This document shows positions 32,381 through 40,285 of a stretch of 64,000 bases of DNA, one piece after another. The notes beneath the pieces are model-generated. The model saw only the letters and a program-made list of their open reading frames with translations, did not search any database and was not told the DNA's origin. This DNA comes from Variovorax sp. OAS795 (GTDB lineage Bacteria; Pseudomonadota; Gammaproteobacteria; Burkholderiales; Burkholderiaceae_C): the NCBI RefSeq assembly GCF_040546685.1, contig NZ_JBEPOH010000001.1, positions 682,001 to 746,000 on the forward strand, written 5' to 3'. A program made the position numbers and the translations under genes. Within the stretch, counting starts at the first letter, position 1; every line of letters starts with the position of its first letter.

Positions 32381-32401
32381 CTACATTGAGCGCGAATGTA
32401 G
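32381..32401. promoter_or_regulatory. Palindrome A in the fpr-hnr divergent promoter
   Basis: CTACAT-N9-ATGTAG, a perfect 6-bp inverted repeat of 21 bp in the 326-bp gap between divergent genes. The half-site (ATGTAG) resembles that of palindrome B 17 bp further on. Candidate binding site for the nearby TetR regulator; the spacing could also fit another dimeric regulator. Confidence 0.5.
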
Positions 32402-32417
32402 TGAACGCAACATGAAA

Positions 32418-32435
32418 GTGTAGGGAATGCTACAC
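32418..32435. promoter_or_regulatory. Palindrome B in the fpr-hnr divergent promoter
   Basis: GTGTAG-N6-CTACAC, a perfect 6-bp inverted repeat of 18 bp. Together with palindrome A it forms a two-site cluster about 110-160 bp upstream of the hnr start. The rest of the 326-bp gap has no other gene or clear repeat. Confidence 0.55.
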
Positions 32436-32542
32436 AAACGGAAGGCGGCGCACAAGCGGGCGGACGGCACGTTTGTTGCAACCCTTTGCAGACCCGGATA
32501 CCCGACACCGACCCCGCACCACACGCCCACGAGACCGCCCCG

Positions 32543-34159
32543 ATGACCGAACACACCAAGACAGACGGACTGCCCGGCATGGACATGCCGGTGGCCTTCG
32601 ACGCCGGCACTGGCGCCTTCGGCAAGGCGCCGCCGCGCAACGAGCGCATGAGCACCGCCAAGGTCGAGTGCAACGCCTGCCCGGTGCTGTGCCAGATCTC
32701 CGACGGCCGCACCGGCGCCTGCGACCGCTACGCCAACCGCGAAGGCGTGCTGGTGCGTGTCGATCCCGTGGTGCTGCTGCGCCGGCAGATCGCGAGCGAG
32801 GCGCCGGTGCTGGTGCCCTTCGACCGCCCCGCCGCCGAGAAGGCCGAGGACGGCGCGCCCGACTGGAGAGGCGACCTGCTGCACGCCGACGAGGTCTTCG
32901 TCACCGGCGTGGGCTCGTCCACCACCTACCCCGACTACAAGCCCGCGCCTTTCATCGTGGCCTCCAAAGCCCGGGGCGTCGACATGGTCACCGTCGTCAC
33001 CGAAGGCATCTTCAGCTACTGCAGCTTCAAGGTGAAGATCGACACCGACCGCTTCCTCGGCTCCGAGCAGGCCAACGTGCGCTACCGCGGCGAAGTGGTC
33101 GGCCATGTCACCACGGCCGAATACGGCTCGCAGATGCTGTCGCTCGGCGGCGTGCACCACCTCACCGGCGGCAGCAAGAAGGAAGGCCGCATGACGGCCG
33201 AGCTGATGCAGCTCCTGGGCAACAAGAAGGCCGCCGAGTGCACCATCGACGGCGGCTCCACGCTCGTCATCCAGGCCGGCAAGGCGCCCATCGTCAACGG
33301 CGTGGAAGAGCAGCGCATGCGCGTGGGCTGCGGCTCCGCCGCGGTCGGCATCTTCGCGCGCCAGTTCGCGGGTGTGGCCGACGAGGTGGTGGTGGTCGAC
33401 GACCACATCACCGGCGTGCTCACCGAGCACCAGGCCGGCCGCTGCCTCGACATGGCACCTTCGGGCATCCAGATGCTGGGGCGCAAGTCCACGCCGGGGC
33501 GCTACTTCCAGGTGGCGAACCCGGGCAACGGCTGGGGCGGCACCGACATCGCCGATCCGCTCTCGATCATCGAAGGCTGGGAAGAGGGCATCGCGCGGCC
33601 GGGCCTGCGCCTCCTGATGACCTCGACCACCGGCGAGCACGCGCAGTGGTATGTGCTGGACGAGGCGCTGAAGCCGGTCGAACACGAGATGCCGGCCGAG
33701 GTGCGGCGCATCGTCGATCGCATCGGCGAGAACTGCGAACCGTCGCTGTGCACGGTGCTGTTCCTCGGCGGTGCGGGCGGGTCGCTGCGCGCGGGCGTCA
33801 CCGAGAACCCCGTGCTGCTCACGCGCGCGATCAAGCGCGCGCTGGTCAACGTGACCTGCGGCGGCGCGCCGGCCTATGTGTGGCCCGGCGGCGGCATCAC
33901 CGTGATGGCCGACGTCATGCGCATGCCCGACAACAGCTTCGGCACCGTGCCCACGCCGGCCATCGTGGCACCCATCGAGTTCAGCATGCGGCAGGACGAC
34001 TACGCGGCGCTCGGCGGCCACATGGAACACGTCTTCTCGCTCGAGCAGGCGCTCGCGCGCGGCGCGTGGCAGGAAGACGGCGCGCCCTTGTCGCGCCAGT
34101 GGGTCGTCATGGACGACGCCAATCCGTGGCCGCTCGGCCATGCGCCCATGCTGGGCTGA
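32543..34159 (+). CDS. hnr: 6-hydroxynicotinate reductase-like iron-sulfur flavoprotein
   Basis: 538 aa, resembling the E. barkeri enzyme that reduces 6-hydroxynicotinate to 1,4,5,6-tetrahydro-6-oxonicotinate. An N-terminal cluster motif, Cys43-x2-Cys46-x3-Cys50-x9-Cys60 (ECNACPVLCQ), would bind [4Fe-4S]. Later segments include VTEGIFSYCSFKVKIDTDRF, IDGGSTLVIQAGK, GCGSAAVGIFARQF and CGGAPAYVWPGGGITVMADV. The start is the ATG at 32543 with only a weak ribosome site. First gene of a long plus-strand operon; divergent from fpr and close to enamidase, the next enzyme in the pathway. Substrate assignment rests on family recall and that neighbourhood. Confidence 0.8.
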   Translation: MTEHTKTDGLPGMDMPVAFDAGTGAFGKAPPRNERMSTAKVECNACPVLCQISDGRTGACDRYANREGVLVRVDPVVLLRRQIASEAPVLVPFDRPAAEKAEDGAPDWRGDLLHADEVFVTGVGSSTTYPDYKPAPFIVASKARGVDMVTVVTEGIFSYCSFKVKIDTDRFLGSEQANVRYRGEVVGHVTTAEYGSQMLSLGGVHHLTGGSKKEGRMTAELMQLLGNKKAAECTIDGGSTLVIQAGKAPIVNGVEEQRMRVGCGSAAVGIFARQFAGVADEVVVVDDHITGVLTEHQAGRCLDMAPSGIQMLGRKSTPGRYFQVANPGNGWGGTDIADPLSIIEGWEEGIARPGLRLLMTSTTGEHAQWYVLDEALKPVEHEMPAEVRRIVDRIGENCEPSLCTVLFLGGAGGSLRAGVTENPVLLTRAIKRALVNVTCGGAPAYVWPGGGITVMADVMRMPDNSFGTVPTPAIVAPIEFSMRQDDYAALGGHMEHVFSLEQALARGAWQEDGAPLSRQWVVMDDANPWPLGHAPMLG

Positions 34160-34162
34160 ACC

Positions 34163-35065
34163 ATGACCGCCCAACGCGCCGCGCTCGACAAGAACCGCTG
34201 GCACTTCAACCACGGCCCAATCGACATCGTGGCGGAGGCCTACGGCGATACCTACGCCGTGGCCGCCGCGCACGACGCCGCATGGGCGCGCTTCGGCCAT
34301 GTGCTGGACGAACTGGTGCGCGAGCTGCCGCTGCTGCGCCTGCCCGCGAGCGACAACATGCGCCCTCGCGGCGTGGTCGCCAGGCGCATGTGGGACGCCT
34401 GTGCCGCGTTCTCGCCGATGTTCATCACACCCATGGCGGCCGTGGCCGGTTCGGTGGCGCAGGAGCTGATCGCTTTCTACGATCGGCCGGGCATCGAGCG
34501 GGCCTGGATCAACAACGGCGGCGACATCGCGCTGCACCTCGCGCCCGGGCAGTCGGCGCGCGTGGGCGTCTATGCCGACCTGGCGCGCTTCGACTGGCGC
34601 GACAGCGGCATCCTCACCACCGATGGCCAGTTCGAGATCAGCGCCGGCCAGCCGGTGCGCGGCGTGGCCACCAGCGGGTGGCGCGGCCGCAGTTTCTCGC
34701 TGGGCATTGCCGACAGCGTGACCGTGCTCTCCACCACGGCGGCCGCGGCCGATGCCGCCGCCACCGTGATCGCCAATGCCGTCGACGTGGACGATGCCGC
34801 CATCCAGCGGCGCCCCGCCAACACCTGCAAGGACGACAGCGACCTGGGCGACCTTCCGGTCACGGTCGAGGTGCCGCCGCTGGCGCCCGCGCTGGTGGGA
34901 AGCGCGCTGGACAACGGCGCCGCGTGCGCCAGGGCGCTGCAGAAAAACGGGCTCGCCTGGGCTGTCCTGCTCGTTTGCCAGGGGCAGTGGCGACTTGTCG
35001 AACCCTTATGCTCGAAGGCGCTGCCAAAAGTGCCGTCCGATGCAGTTGGTTCAGTATTTGCTTAA
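34163..35065 (+). CDS. UPF0280 family protein (ApbE-like fold)
   Basis: 300 aa. The segment AWINNGGDIALHLAPGQSARVG recalls the NGGD core of ApbE-type flavin transferases, and GVATSGWRGRSFSLGIADSVTVL is typical of UPF0280. ApbE-like proteins attach FMN to targets or handle flavin cofactors. It starts 4 bp after the reductase stop, so the two are tightly coupled; a role in maturing the flavin site of that reductase is a reasonable guess but unproven. Confidence 0.75.
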   Translation: MTAQRAALDKNRWHFNHGPIDIVAEAYGDTYAVAAAHDAAWARFGHVLDELVRELPLLRLPASDNMRPRGVVARRMWDACAAFSPMFITPMAAVAGSVAQELIAFYDRPGIERAWINNGGDIALHLAPGQSARVGVYADLARFDWRDSGILTTDGQFEISAGQPVRGVATSGWRGRSFSLGIADSVTVLSTTAAAADAAATVIANAVDVDDAAIQRRPANTCKDDSDLGDLPVTVEVPPLAPALVGSALDNGAACARALQKNGLAWAVLLVCQGQWRLVEPLCSKALPKVPSDAVGSVFA

Positions 35066-35086
35066 CGAAAAGCAAGGTTCTTTTTC

Positions 35087-35728
35087 ATGATCGATATACG
35101 CCGCGTCTTCACCCATGTCGAGCACATCCACCACGAGTTCGGGCCGCGTGCCGCGACCCCGCTGGTGCGCGGTGCCATCGGCGTGGTGCTGACCAATCCG
35201 TTCGCGGGCCGCTACGAGCCCGACATCCTGCCGATGATGGCGCTGCTCGATCCCGTGGGCGTCGACATGGCGCACCGGCTGCATGCCGCGATGGACGTGC
35301 CGCTCGCGCAGATCGCCACCTACGGCAAGGGCGCCATCGTGGGCGCCGCGGGCGAGCTCGAGCACGGCGCGCTCTGGCATGTGCCCGGCGGCTATGCCAT
35401 GCGCGAACTGCTTGGCTGGAAGGGCGACCGCGCGGCCTACACCGCCGGCAAGGGCGAGGAAAAGACAGGCCAGCCCGGCAATGCGCTCTCCATCGTGCCT
35501 TCGACCAAGAAGGTCGGGCCGCCCGGCGCCGCACTCGACGTGCCGCTCACCAACATCAACGCCAGCTATGTGCGCGGCCAGTTCGACGCCATCGAGGTGC
35601 GCGTGCCCGGTGCGCCAGCGGCCGACGAGATCGTCTTCATCCTGGCGATGAGCACGGGCTACCGCGTGCATGCGCGCGTGGGCGGCCTGCTCGCCAAGGA
35701 CATCAGCAAATGGGACGGCCTGCGCTGA
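35087..35728 (+). CDS. AA_synth (DUF1185) family protein, copy 1
   Basis: 213 aa of the amino-acid-synthesis (PF06684-type) family, whose biochemical role is unknown. Shared family blocks with copy 2: RGAIGVVLTNPFAGRYEPDI, TYGKGAIVGAAGELEHGALW and VPSTKKVGPPGAALDVPLTN, with a C-terminal DEIVFILAMSTGYRVHARVGG. No membrane segment or signal. A gap of 21 bp separates it from the UPF0280 gene and it is likely cotranscribed with hnr. The two copies may form a heteromer. Confidence 0.8.
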   Translation: MIDIRRVFTHVEHIHHEFGPRAATPLVRGAIGVVLTNPFAGRYEPDILPMMALLDPVGVDMAHRLHAAMDVPLAQIATYGKGAIVGAAGELEHGALWHVPGGYAMRELLGWKGDRAAYTAGKGEEKTGQPGNALSIVPSTKKVGPPGAALDVPLTNINASYVRGQFDAIEVRVPGAPAADEIVFILAMSTGYRVHARVGGLLAKDISKWDGLR

Positions 35729-35762
35729 GCCCGATCCCCAGAGACAAGAAGGAACACAAGAC

Positions 35763-36347
35763 ATGACCGCCAACATCCGCAAGCTCGTGATCCAGGTCGA
35801 CGAGACCCGCAAGGAGATGGGCCAGACGATCGATCCGCCCACGCGCCGCGCCGTCGCCATCGCGGTGATCGAGAACCCGTACGCAGGCCGCTTCAGCGAG
35901 AACCTCGACGAGCTGGTCGCCATCGGCGAAGAACTTGGCGCGCTGCTCGGCCAGAAGGCCGTGAAGGCGCTCGGCATCGAACCGGGCCAGGCCCAGAGCT
36001 ACGGCAAGGCCGCCATCGTCGGCGAGAGCGGCGAGCTCGAGCACGCAGCCGCCATCCTGCATCCCAAGCTCGGCGCGCCGCTGCGCGTGGCGGTCGAGAA
36101 GGGCGCGGCGCTCGTGCCCTCGGCCAAGAAGCGCGGCACGCTGGGCACCGCCATCGACGTGCCGCTCGGCCACAAGGATGCCGCCTTCGTGCGCAGCCAC
36201 TTCGACGCCGTCGAGGCGCGCGTGTCCGACGCACCGCGCGCCAACGAGATCGTGGTGGCGGTCGCCGTCACCGACAGCGGCCGTCCGCTGCCCCGCATCG
36301 GCGGGCTGCAGGCGAGCGAAATCAAGGGCGAGGACGGGCTGCGTTGA
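35763..36347 (+). CDS. AA_synth (DUF1185) family protein, copy 2
   Basis: 194 aa, a diverged paralogue of copy 1: RAVAIAVIENPYAGRFSENL, SYGKAAIVGESGELEHAAAI, VPSAKKRGTLGTAIDVPLGH, and ANEIVVAVAVTDSGRPLPRI. The two proteins align along their length with modest identity, so the duplication is old. The ATG at 35763 is used; it lies 34 bp after copy 1. The conserved position between hnr and the importer genes suggests a role in the same pathway, perhaps ring hydrolysis or intermediate handling, but nothing in the sequence proves it. Confidence 0.8.
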   Translation: MTANIRKLVIQVDETRKEMGQTIDPPTRRAVAIAVIENPYAGRFSENLDELVAIGEELGALLGQKAVKALGIEPGQAQSYGKAAIVGESGELEHAAAILHPKLGAPLRVAVEKGAALVPSAKKRGTLGTAIDVPLGHKDAAFVRSHFDAVEARVSDAPRANEIVVAVAVTDSGRPLPRIGGLQASEIKGEDGLR

Positions 36348-36420
36348 ACGTTCCCGCTGCCGCTCGTCCATTCGTGCATTCACAGCGTATCTTTCTCTTT
36401 CGATCCCAAGGAGCTTCCTC

Positions 36421-37626
36421 ATGAACCCATTGCGTCACGTCTTCAGCGCCGCGGCCGTCGCCACCCTGGCCACGGCCCTCGTTCCTGCCCATGCCCAGGG
36501 CGTGATCAAGATCGGCGAGGTGAACAGCTACAAGGCCCAGCCCGCCTTCCTCGAGCCCTACAAGAAGGGCATGGAGCTGGCGGTCGAAGAGATCAACGCC
36601 AAGGGCGGCGTCAACGGCCGCAAGGTCGAGCTCATCACGCGCGACGACAATGCCAACCCCGGCGACGCCGTGCGCGTGGCCGAAGAACTGGTGGCGCGCG
36701 AGAAGATCGACGTGCTCACCGGCACCTTCCTGTCGAACACCGGCCTGGCCGTGGCCGACTTCGCCAAGCAGAAGAAGATCTTCTTCCTGGCCGGCGAACC
36801 GTTGACCGACAAGATGACCTGGCAGGGCGGCAACGAATACACCTTCCGCCTGCGCCCCGGCACCTACATGCAGGCTGCGATGCTGGTGCCCGAAGCGGCC
36901 AAGCTCAAGAAGAAGCGCTGGGCCGTGGTGTACCCCAACTACGAGTATGGCCAATCGGCCGTGGCCGCCTTCAAGACGCTCCTGAAGGCCGCACAGCCCG
37001 ACGTGGAGTTCGTCGCCGAACAGGCGCCGCCGCTCGGCAAGGTCGATGCGGGCGCCGTGGTGCAGGCGCTGGCCGATGCCAAGCCCGACGCCATCTTCAA
37101 CGTGCTGTTCGGCGCCGACCTGTCCAAGTTCGTGCGCGAAGGCAACACCCGCGGCCTCTTCAAGGACCGCACGGTGGTGAGCGTGCTCACCGGCGAGCCC
37201 GAGTACCTCGACCCGCTGAAGGACGAAACGCCCAACGGCTGGATCGTGACCGGCTATCCCTGGTACGGCGTCCAGACGCCCGAGCACAAGGCCTTCTTCC
37301 TCGCGTACCACGCCAAGTACAAGGACTATCCGCGCCTGGGCTCGGTGGTCGGCTACAGCATGATCAAGTCGGTCGCGGCCGGCATCGACAAGGCCAGGAG
37401 CACCGAGACGCCGAAGCTCGTCGCCGCGTTCAAGGGCCTGCAGGTCGACACGCCGTTCGGCAAGATCAGCTACCGCGCCGAAGACCACCAGTCGACCATG
37501 GGCGCCTTCGTCGGCAAGACGAAGAACGAGAACGGCAAGGGCGTGATGGTCGACTACACGTACTTCGACGGCGCGAAGTTCCAGCCGAGCGCCGCCGACG
37601 TCAAGAAGTCCCGCGCGGCCGACTGA
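36421..37626 (+). CDS. Branched-chain-type ABC transporter substrate-binding protein 1
   Basis: 401-aa periplasmic binding protein (Leu/Ile/Val-binding fold, PBP type 1) with a Sec signal peptide (cleavage near HAQG, residue 26). Mature start VIKIGEVNSYKAQPAFLEPYK and NAKGGVNGRKVELITRDDNANP are typical. A strong ribosome site (AAGGAG) precedes the ATG. It lies directly before the fused permease, so it is the primary receptor of this importer. By context the ligand may be nicotinate or a related pyridine carboxylate. Confidence 0.88.
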   Translation: MNPLRHVFSAAAVATLATALVPAHAQGVIKIGEVNSYKAQPAFLEPYKKGMELAVEEINAKGGVNGRKVELITRDDNANPGDAVRVAEELVAREKIDVLTGTFLSNTGLAVADFAKQKKIFFLAGEPLTDKMTWQGGNEYTFRLRPGTYMQAAMLVPEAAKLKKKRWAVVYPNYEYGQSAVAAFKTLLKAAQPDVEFVAEQAPPLGKVDAGAVVQALADAKPDAIFNVLFGADLSKFVREGNTRGLFKDRTVVSVLTGEPEYLDPLKDETPNGWIVTGYPWYGVQTPEHKAFFLAYHAKYKDYPRLGSVVGYSMIKSVAAGIDKARSTETPKLVAAFKGLQVDTPFGKISYRAEDHQSTMGAFVGKTKNENGKGVMVDYTYFDGAKFQPSAADVKKSRAAD

Positions 37627-37653
37627 TCCTTTCTACCCGGAACGCTTGCACCC

Positions 37654-39576
37654 ATGAGCCTCTCGTCCCTGCTGCTTCAGTTCCTCACCGGGCTGTCGTC
37701 TGCTTCGTCGCTGTTCCTCGTGGGAGCCGGCCTTTCGTTGATCTTCGGCGTCACGCGCATCGTCAACTTTGCGCACGGCTCCTTCTTCATGGTGGGTATC
37801 TACCTGGCCTACACGCTGGTCGACAAGCTCGGCACGCTCGGCTTCTGGCCGGCCGTGCTGATCGCGGCACTCGCGGTGGGCGTGATCGGTGCGCTGATCG
37901 AGATGGTGCTGCTGCGCCGCATCTACAAGTCGCCAGAGCTGTTCCAGCTGCTGGCCACCTTTGCACTGGTGCTCGTCATCAAGGACGCGGTGCTGTATGT
38001 CTGGGGACCGGACGAACTGCTCGGCCCGCGTGCGCCGGGCCTGTCGGGCTCGGTCGAGATCCTGGGCCGGCAGTTTCCGACCTACGACCTGTTCCTGATC
38101 GTCGTCGGCCCGGTGGTGCTCGGCCTCCTGTGGCTGCTGCTCACGCGCACGCGCTGGGGCACGCTGGTGCGCGCCGCCACGCAAGACCGCGAGATGGTCA
38201 GCGCGCTGGGCGTGAACCAGGCCTGGCTGTTCACGGCGGTGTTCGCGCTCGGCGCCACGCTCGCAGCCCTGGGCGGTGCGCTGCAGCTGCCGCGCGAACC
38301 GGCCACGCTCGCCATGGACCTCAACACCATCGGCGCGGCCTTCGTGGTGGTGGTGGTGGGTGGCATGGGCTCGATCCCCGGCGCCTACGTGGCGGCCCTG
38401 CTGCTGTCCGAGATCAAGGCGGTCTGCATCTGGCTCGGCGTGGTCGAGATCTTCGGCTACAGCGTGTCGTTCTCCAAGCTCACGCTGGTGGTCGACTTCA
38501 TCGTGATGGCCATCGTGCTGGTGTGGCGCCCCTGGGGCCTGCTCGGCCGGCCGCAAGCGCCGAGCCGCTACGTGGGCATGCAGGAAGAACCGCTGCGGCG
38601 CGCGAGCAAGGGCTACCTGTGGCTCGTCGCCGCGCTCGGCCTCGCGCTCATGGCCATGCCGCTGTTCACGGCCGATTCGCCCTACACCACGGTGCTGATG
38701 ATCGACCTGCTGATCGCCGCACTCTTTGCGGCCAGCCTGCACTTCATCATGGGCCCGGCCGGCATGCACTCGTTCGGCCACGCGGCCTACTTCGGCCTCG
38801 GTGCCTATGGTGCCGCGCTGCTGGTGCGCGCGAGCGGCATGCCGATGGAACTCGCGCTCATCGTCGCGCCGCTGGTCGCAGCCATCGGCGCCTTCGTCTA
38901 CGGCTGGTTCGCGGTGCGGCTCTCGGGCGTGTACCTGGCCATGCTCACGCTGGCCTTCGCGCAGATCACCTGGGCCGTGGTCTACCAGTGGGATTCGTTC
39001 ACCGGCGGCAGCAACGGGCTCACCGGCGTGTGGCCTTCGGAGTGGCTGTCGGACAAGCGCACCTATTACTGGCTCACACTGGTGCTGGTGGCAGCCGGCA
39101 TTTTGATGTTGAGGCGCGTGCTGTTCTCGCCGTTCGGATATGCCTTGCGCGCGGGGCGCGATTCGGTGCTGCGGGCGGATGCGATCGGTATCGATGTGAA
39201 GCGCATGCAGTGGACTGCTTTTGTGATTGCCGGTGCTGCTGCGGGGCTTGCCGGGTCGCTCTATGCTTTTTCGAAGGGGAGCATTTCGCCTGAGAGCCTC
39301 AGTGTCGACAAATCGGTGGATGGGTTGGTGATGGTGCTGCTCGGGGGTATCCAGACGTTGGCGGGGCCGGTGGTGGGGGCTGTGACTTTCAGCTGGCTGC
39401 ATGACACTGTGGCGCGCAATACCGACTATTGGCGGGCTACGTTGGGGGCGATCATCTTGTTGTTGGTGTTGCTGTTTCCGCAGGGGATTGCTGGGTTTGC
39501 CAAGCAGCTCAGTGAACGCTTGTTGCGGGGGCGTCGTTCGCAAGCGGATGTTGCTCTGAAGGAGAAGCGGACTTGA
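37654..39576 (+). CDS. Fused LivH-LivM ABC transporter permease
   Basis: 640 aa with both branched-chain-type permease modules in one chain. The LivH-like half (residues 1-300) has GAGLSLIFGVTRIVNFAHGS and VVVVVGGMGSIPGAYVAALL; the LivM-like half (about 325-625) has HFIMGPAGMHSFGHAAYFGL and ALRAGRDSVLRADAIGIDVK. Fusions of this type are a known variant. The last ~160 codons (39100-39576) switch to ggg, ttg, gct and gat codons that are rare earlier in the gene, although the protein motifs remain normal. A 570-bp palindrome separates it from its ATPase partners. Confidence 0.9.
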   Translation: MSLSSLLLQFLTGLSSASSLFLVGAGLSLIFGVTRIVNFAHGSFFMVGIYLAYTLVDKLGTLGFWPAVLIAALAVGVIGALIEMVLLRRIYKSPELFQLLATFALVLVIKDAVLYVWGPDELLGPRAPGLSGSVEILGRQFPTYDLFLIVVGPVVLGLLWLLLTRTRWGTLVRAATQDREMVSALGVNQAWLFTAVFALGATLAALGGALQLPREPATLAMDLNTIGAAFVVVVVGGMGSIPGAYVAALLLSEIKAVCIWLGVVEIFGYSVSFSKLTLVVDFIVMAIVLVWRPWGLLGRPQAPSRYVGMQEEPLRRASKGYLWLVAALGLALMAMPLFTADSPYTTVLMIDLLIAALFAASLHFIMGPAGMHSFGHAAYFGLGAYGAALLVRASGMPMELALIVAPLVAAIGAFVYGWFAVRLSGVYLAMLTLAFAQITWAVVYQWDSFTGGSNGLTGVWPSEWLSDKRTYYWLTLVLVAAGILMLRRVLFSPFGYALRAGRDSVLRADAIGIDVKRMQWTAFVIAGAAAGLAGSLYAFSKGSISPESLSVDKSVDGLVMVLLGGIQTLAGPVVGAVTFSWLHDTVARNTDYWRATLGAIILLLVLLFPQGIAGFAKQLSERLLRGRRSQADVALKEKRT

Positions 39577-39615
39577 GGGGCGCTTGTCTTTCAACGTTCC
39601 GACGTTTTCTTTTTT

Positions 39616-40186
39616 CCCGAGGCCGGGATATCCGCCCGGCGGCGGACTCACTTTCTTTTGCTTCGCCAAAAGAAAGTAAGCAAAGAAAAGGCGACCCTAC
39701 TGTCTGCGTCCCTTCGCTGCGCTGCGGGCAACCTGCGGTGCTCGACTCCGGCGGGGGTCCGCAGAACTCGCTTCGCTCAAACAGCTGCGGCCCTGATCCC
39801 GCCTCCATCTGCGCTCCTCGGCGCATACAGAAGGGGTGGGATCGGGCAGCCTTCGCTCCCGCTCGGCCCCAAAACAAACAGCCGAACTCAATACCAACCA
39901 CCGCGGCGCGCAGCGCCGCGGTGGCCTGGTGGCCGAGCGAAGCAAAGGCCCGTGTGGTTCCCCCGCCCCTCTGTATGCGCCGAGGAGCGCAGGGTTTCGC
40001 GGATCAGGGCTCGCAGCTGTTTGAGCGAAGCGAGTTCTGCGAGACCCCGCGAAACCCGAGCACCGCAGGTTGCCCCGTAGCAAAGCGAAGGGGTCGCAGA
40101 CAGTGGGGTCGCCTTTTCTTTGCTTACTTTCTTTTGGCGAAGCAAAAGAAAGTGAGTCCGCCGCCGGGCGGAATCCCGGCCTCGGG
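39616..40186. repeat. 570-bp near-perfect palindromic element inside the importer operon
   Basis: The 709-bp gap between the permease and the ATPase holds no gene. Left arm 39616-39909 and right arm 39913-40186 are reverse complements over most of their length, including a long exact block around 39650-39708 / 40095-40153 with the nested hairpin ACTTTCTTTTG/CAAAAGAAAGT. The centre is CCACCGCGGCGC-GCA-GCGCCGCGGTGG (39898-39924). Short open frames within it read through the arms and are not genes. No transposase. It resembles dispersed intergenic palindromes of high-GC proteobacteria. Confidence 0.88.
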
Positions 40187-40240
40187 AAGCAAAAACTCGA
40201 CAACGATCGAAAGACCTGCGCAGTTCGGAAAGGCCGCCAG

Positions 40241-40276
40241 CCCTCACCCCAACCCTCTCCCAGAGGAAGAGGGAGT
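40241..40276. repeat. REP-like half unit before the livG-like gene
   Basis: CCCTCACCCCAACCCTCTCC followed by CAGAGGAAGAGGGAG forms a short hairpin ending 10 bases before the ATPase start, so it may also supply the GGGAG ribosome site. The same unit occurs at 44404-44439 and 46853-46888, and inverted at 44337-44370 and 46787-46821. Confidence 0.8.
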
Positions 40277-40285
40277 AAGCCAAAC

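Noticed and set aside
32381..34537. Long frame antisense to the hnr gene
   Set aside because: Shadow frame; the sense strand shows a conserved cysteine cluster and tight operon spacing.
39616..40186. CRISPR array or transposon
   Set aside because: The repeat is a single symmetric palindrome, not spaced direct repeats, and no transposase, integrase or target duplication is visible.
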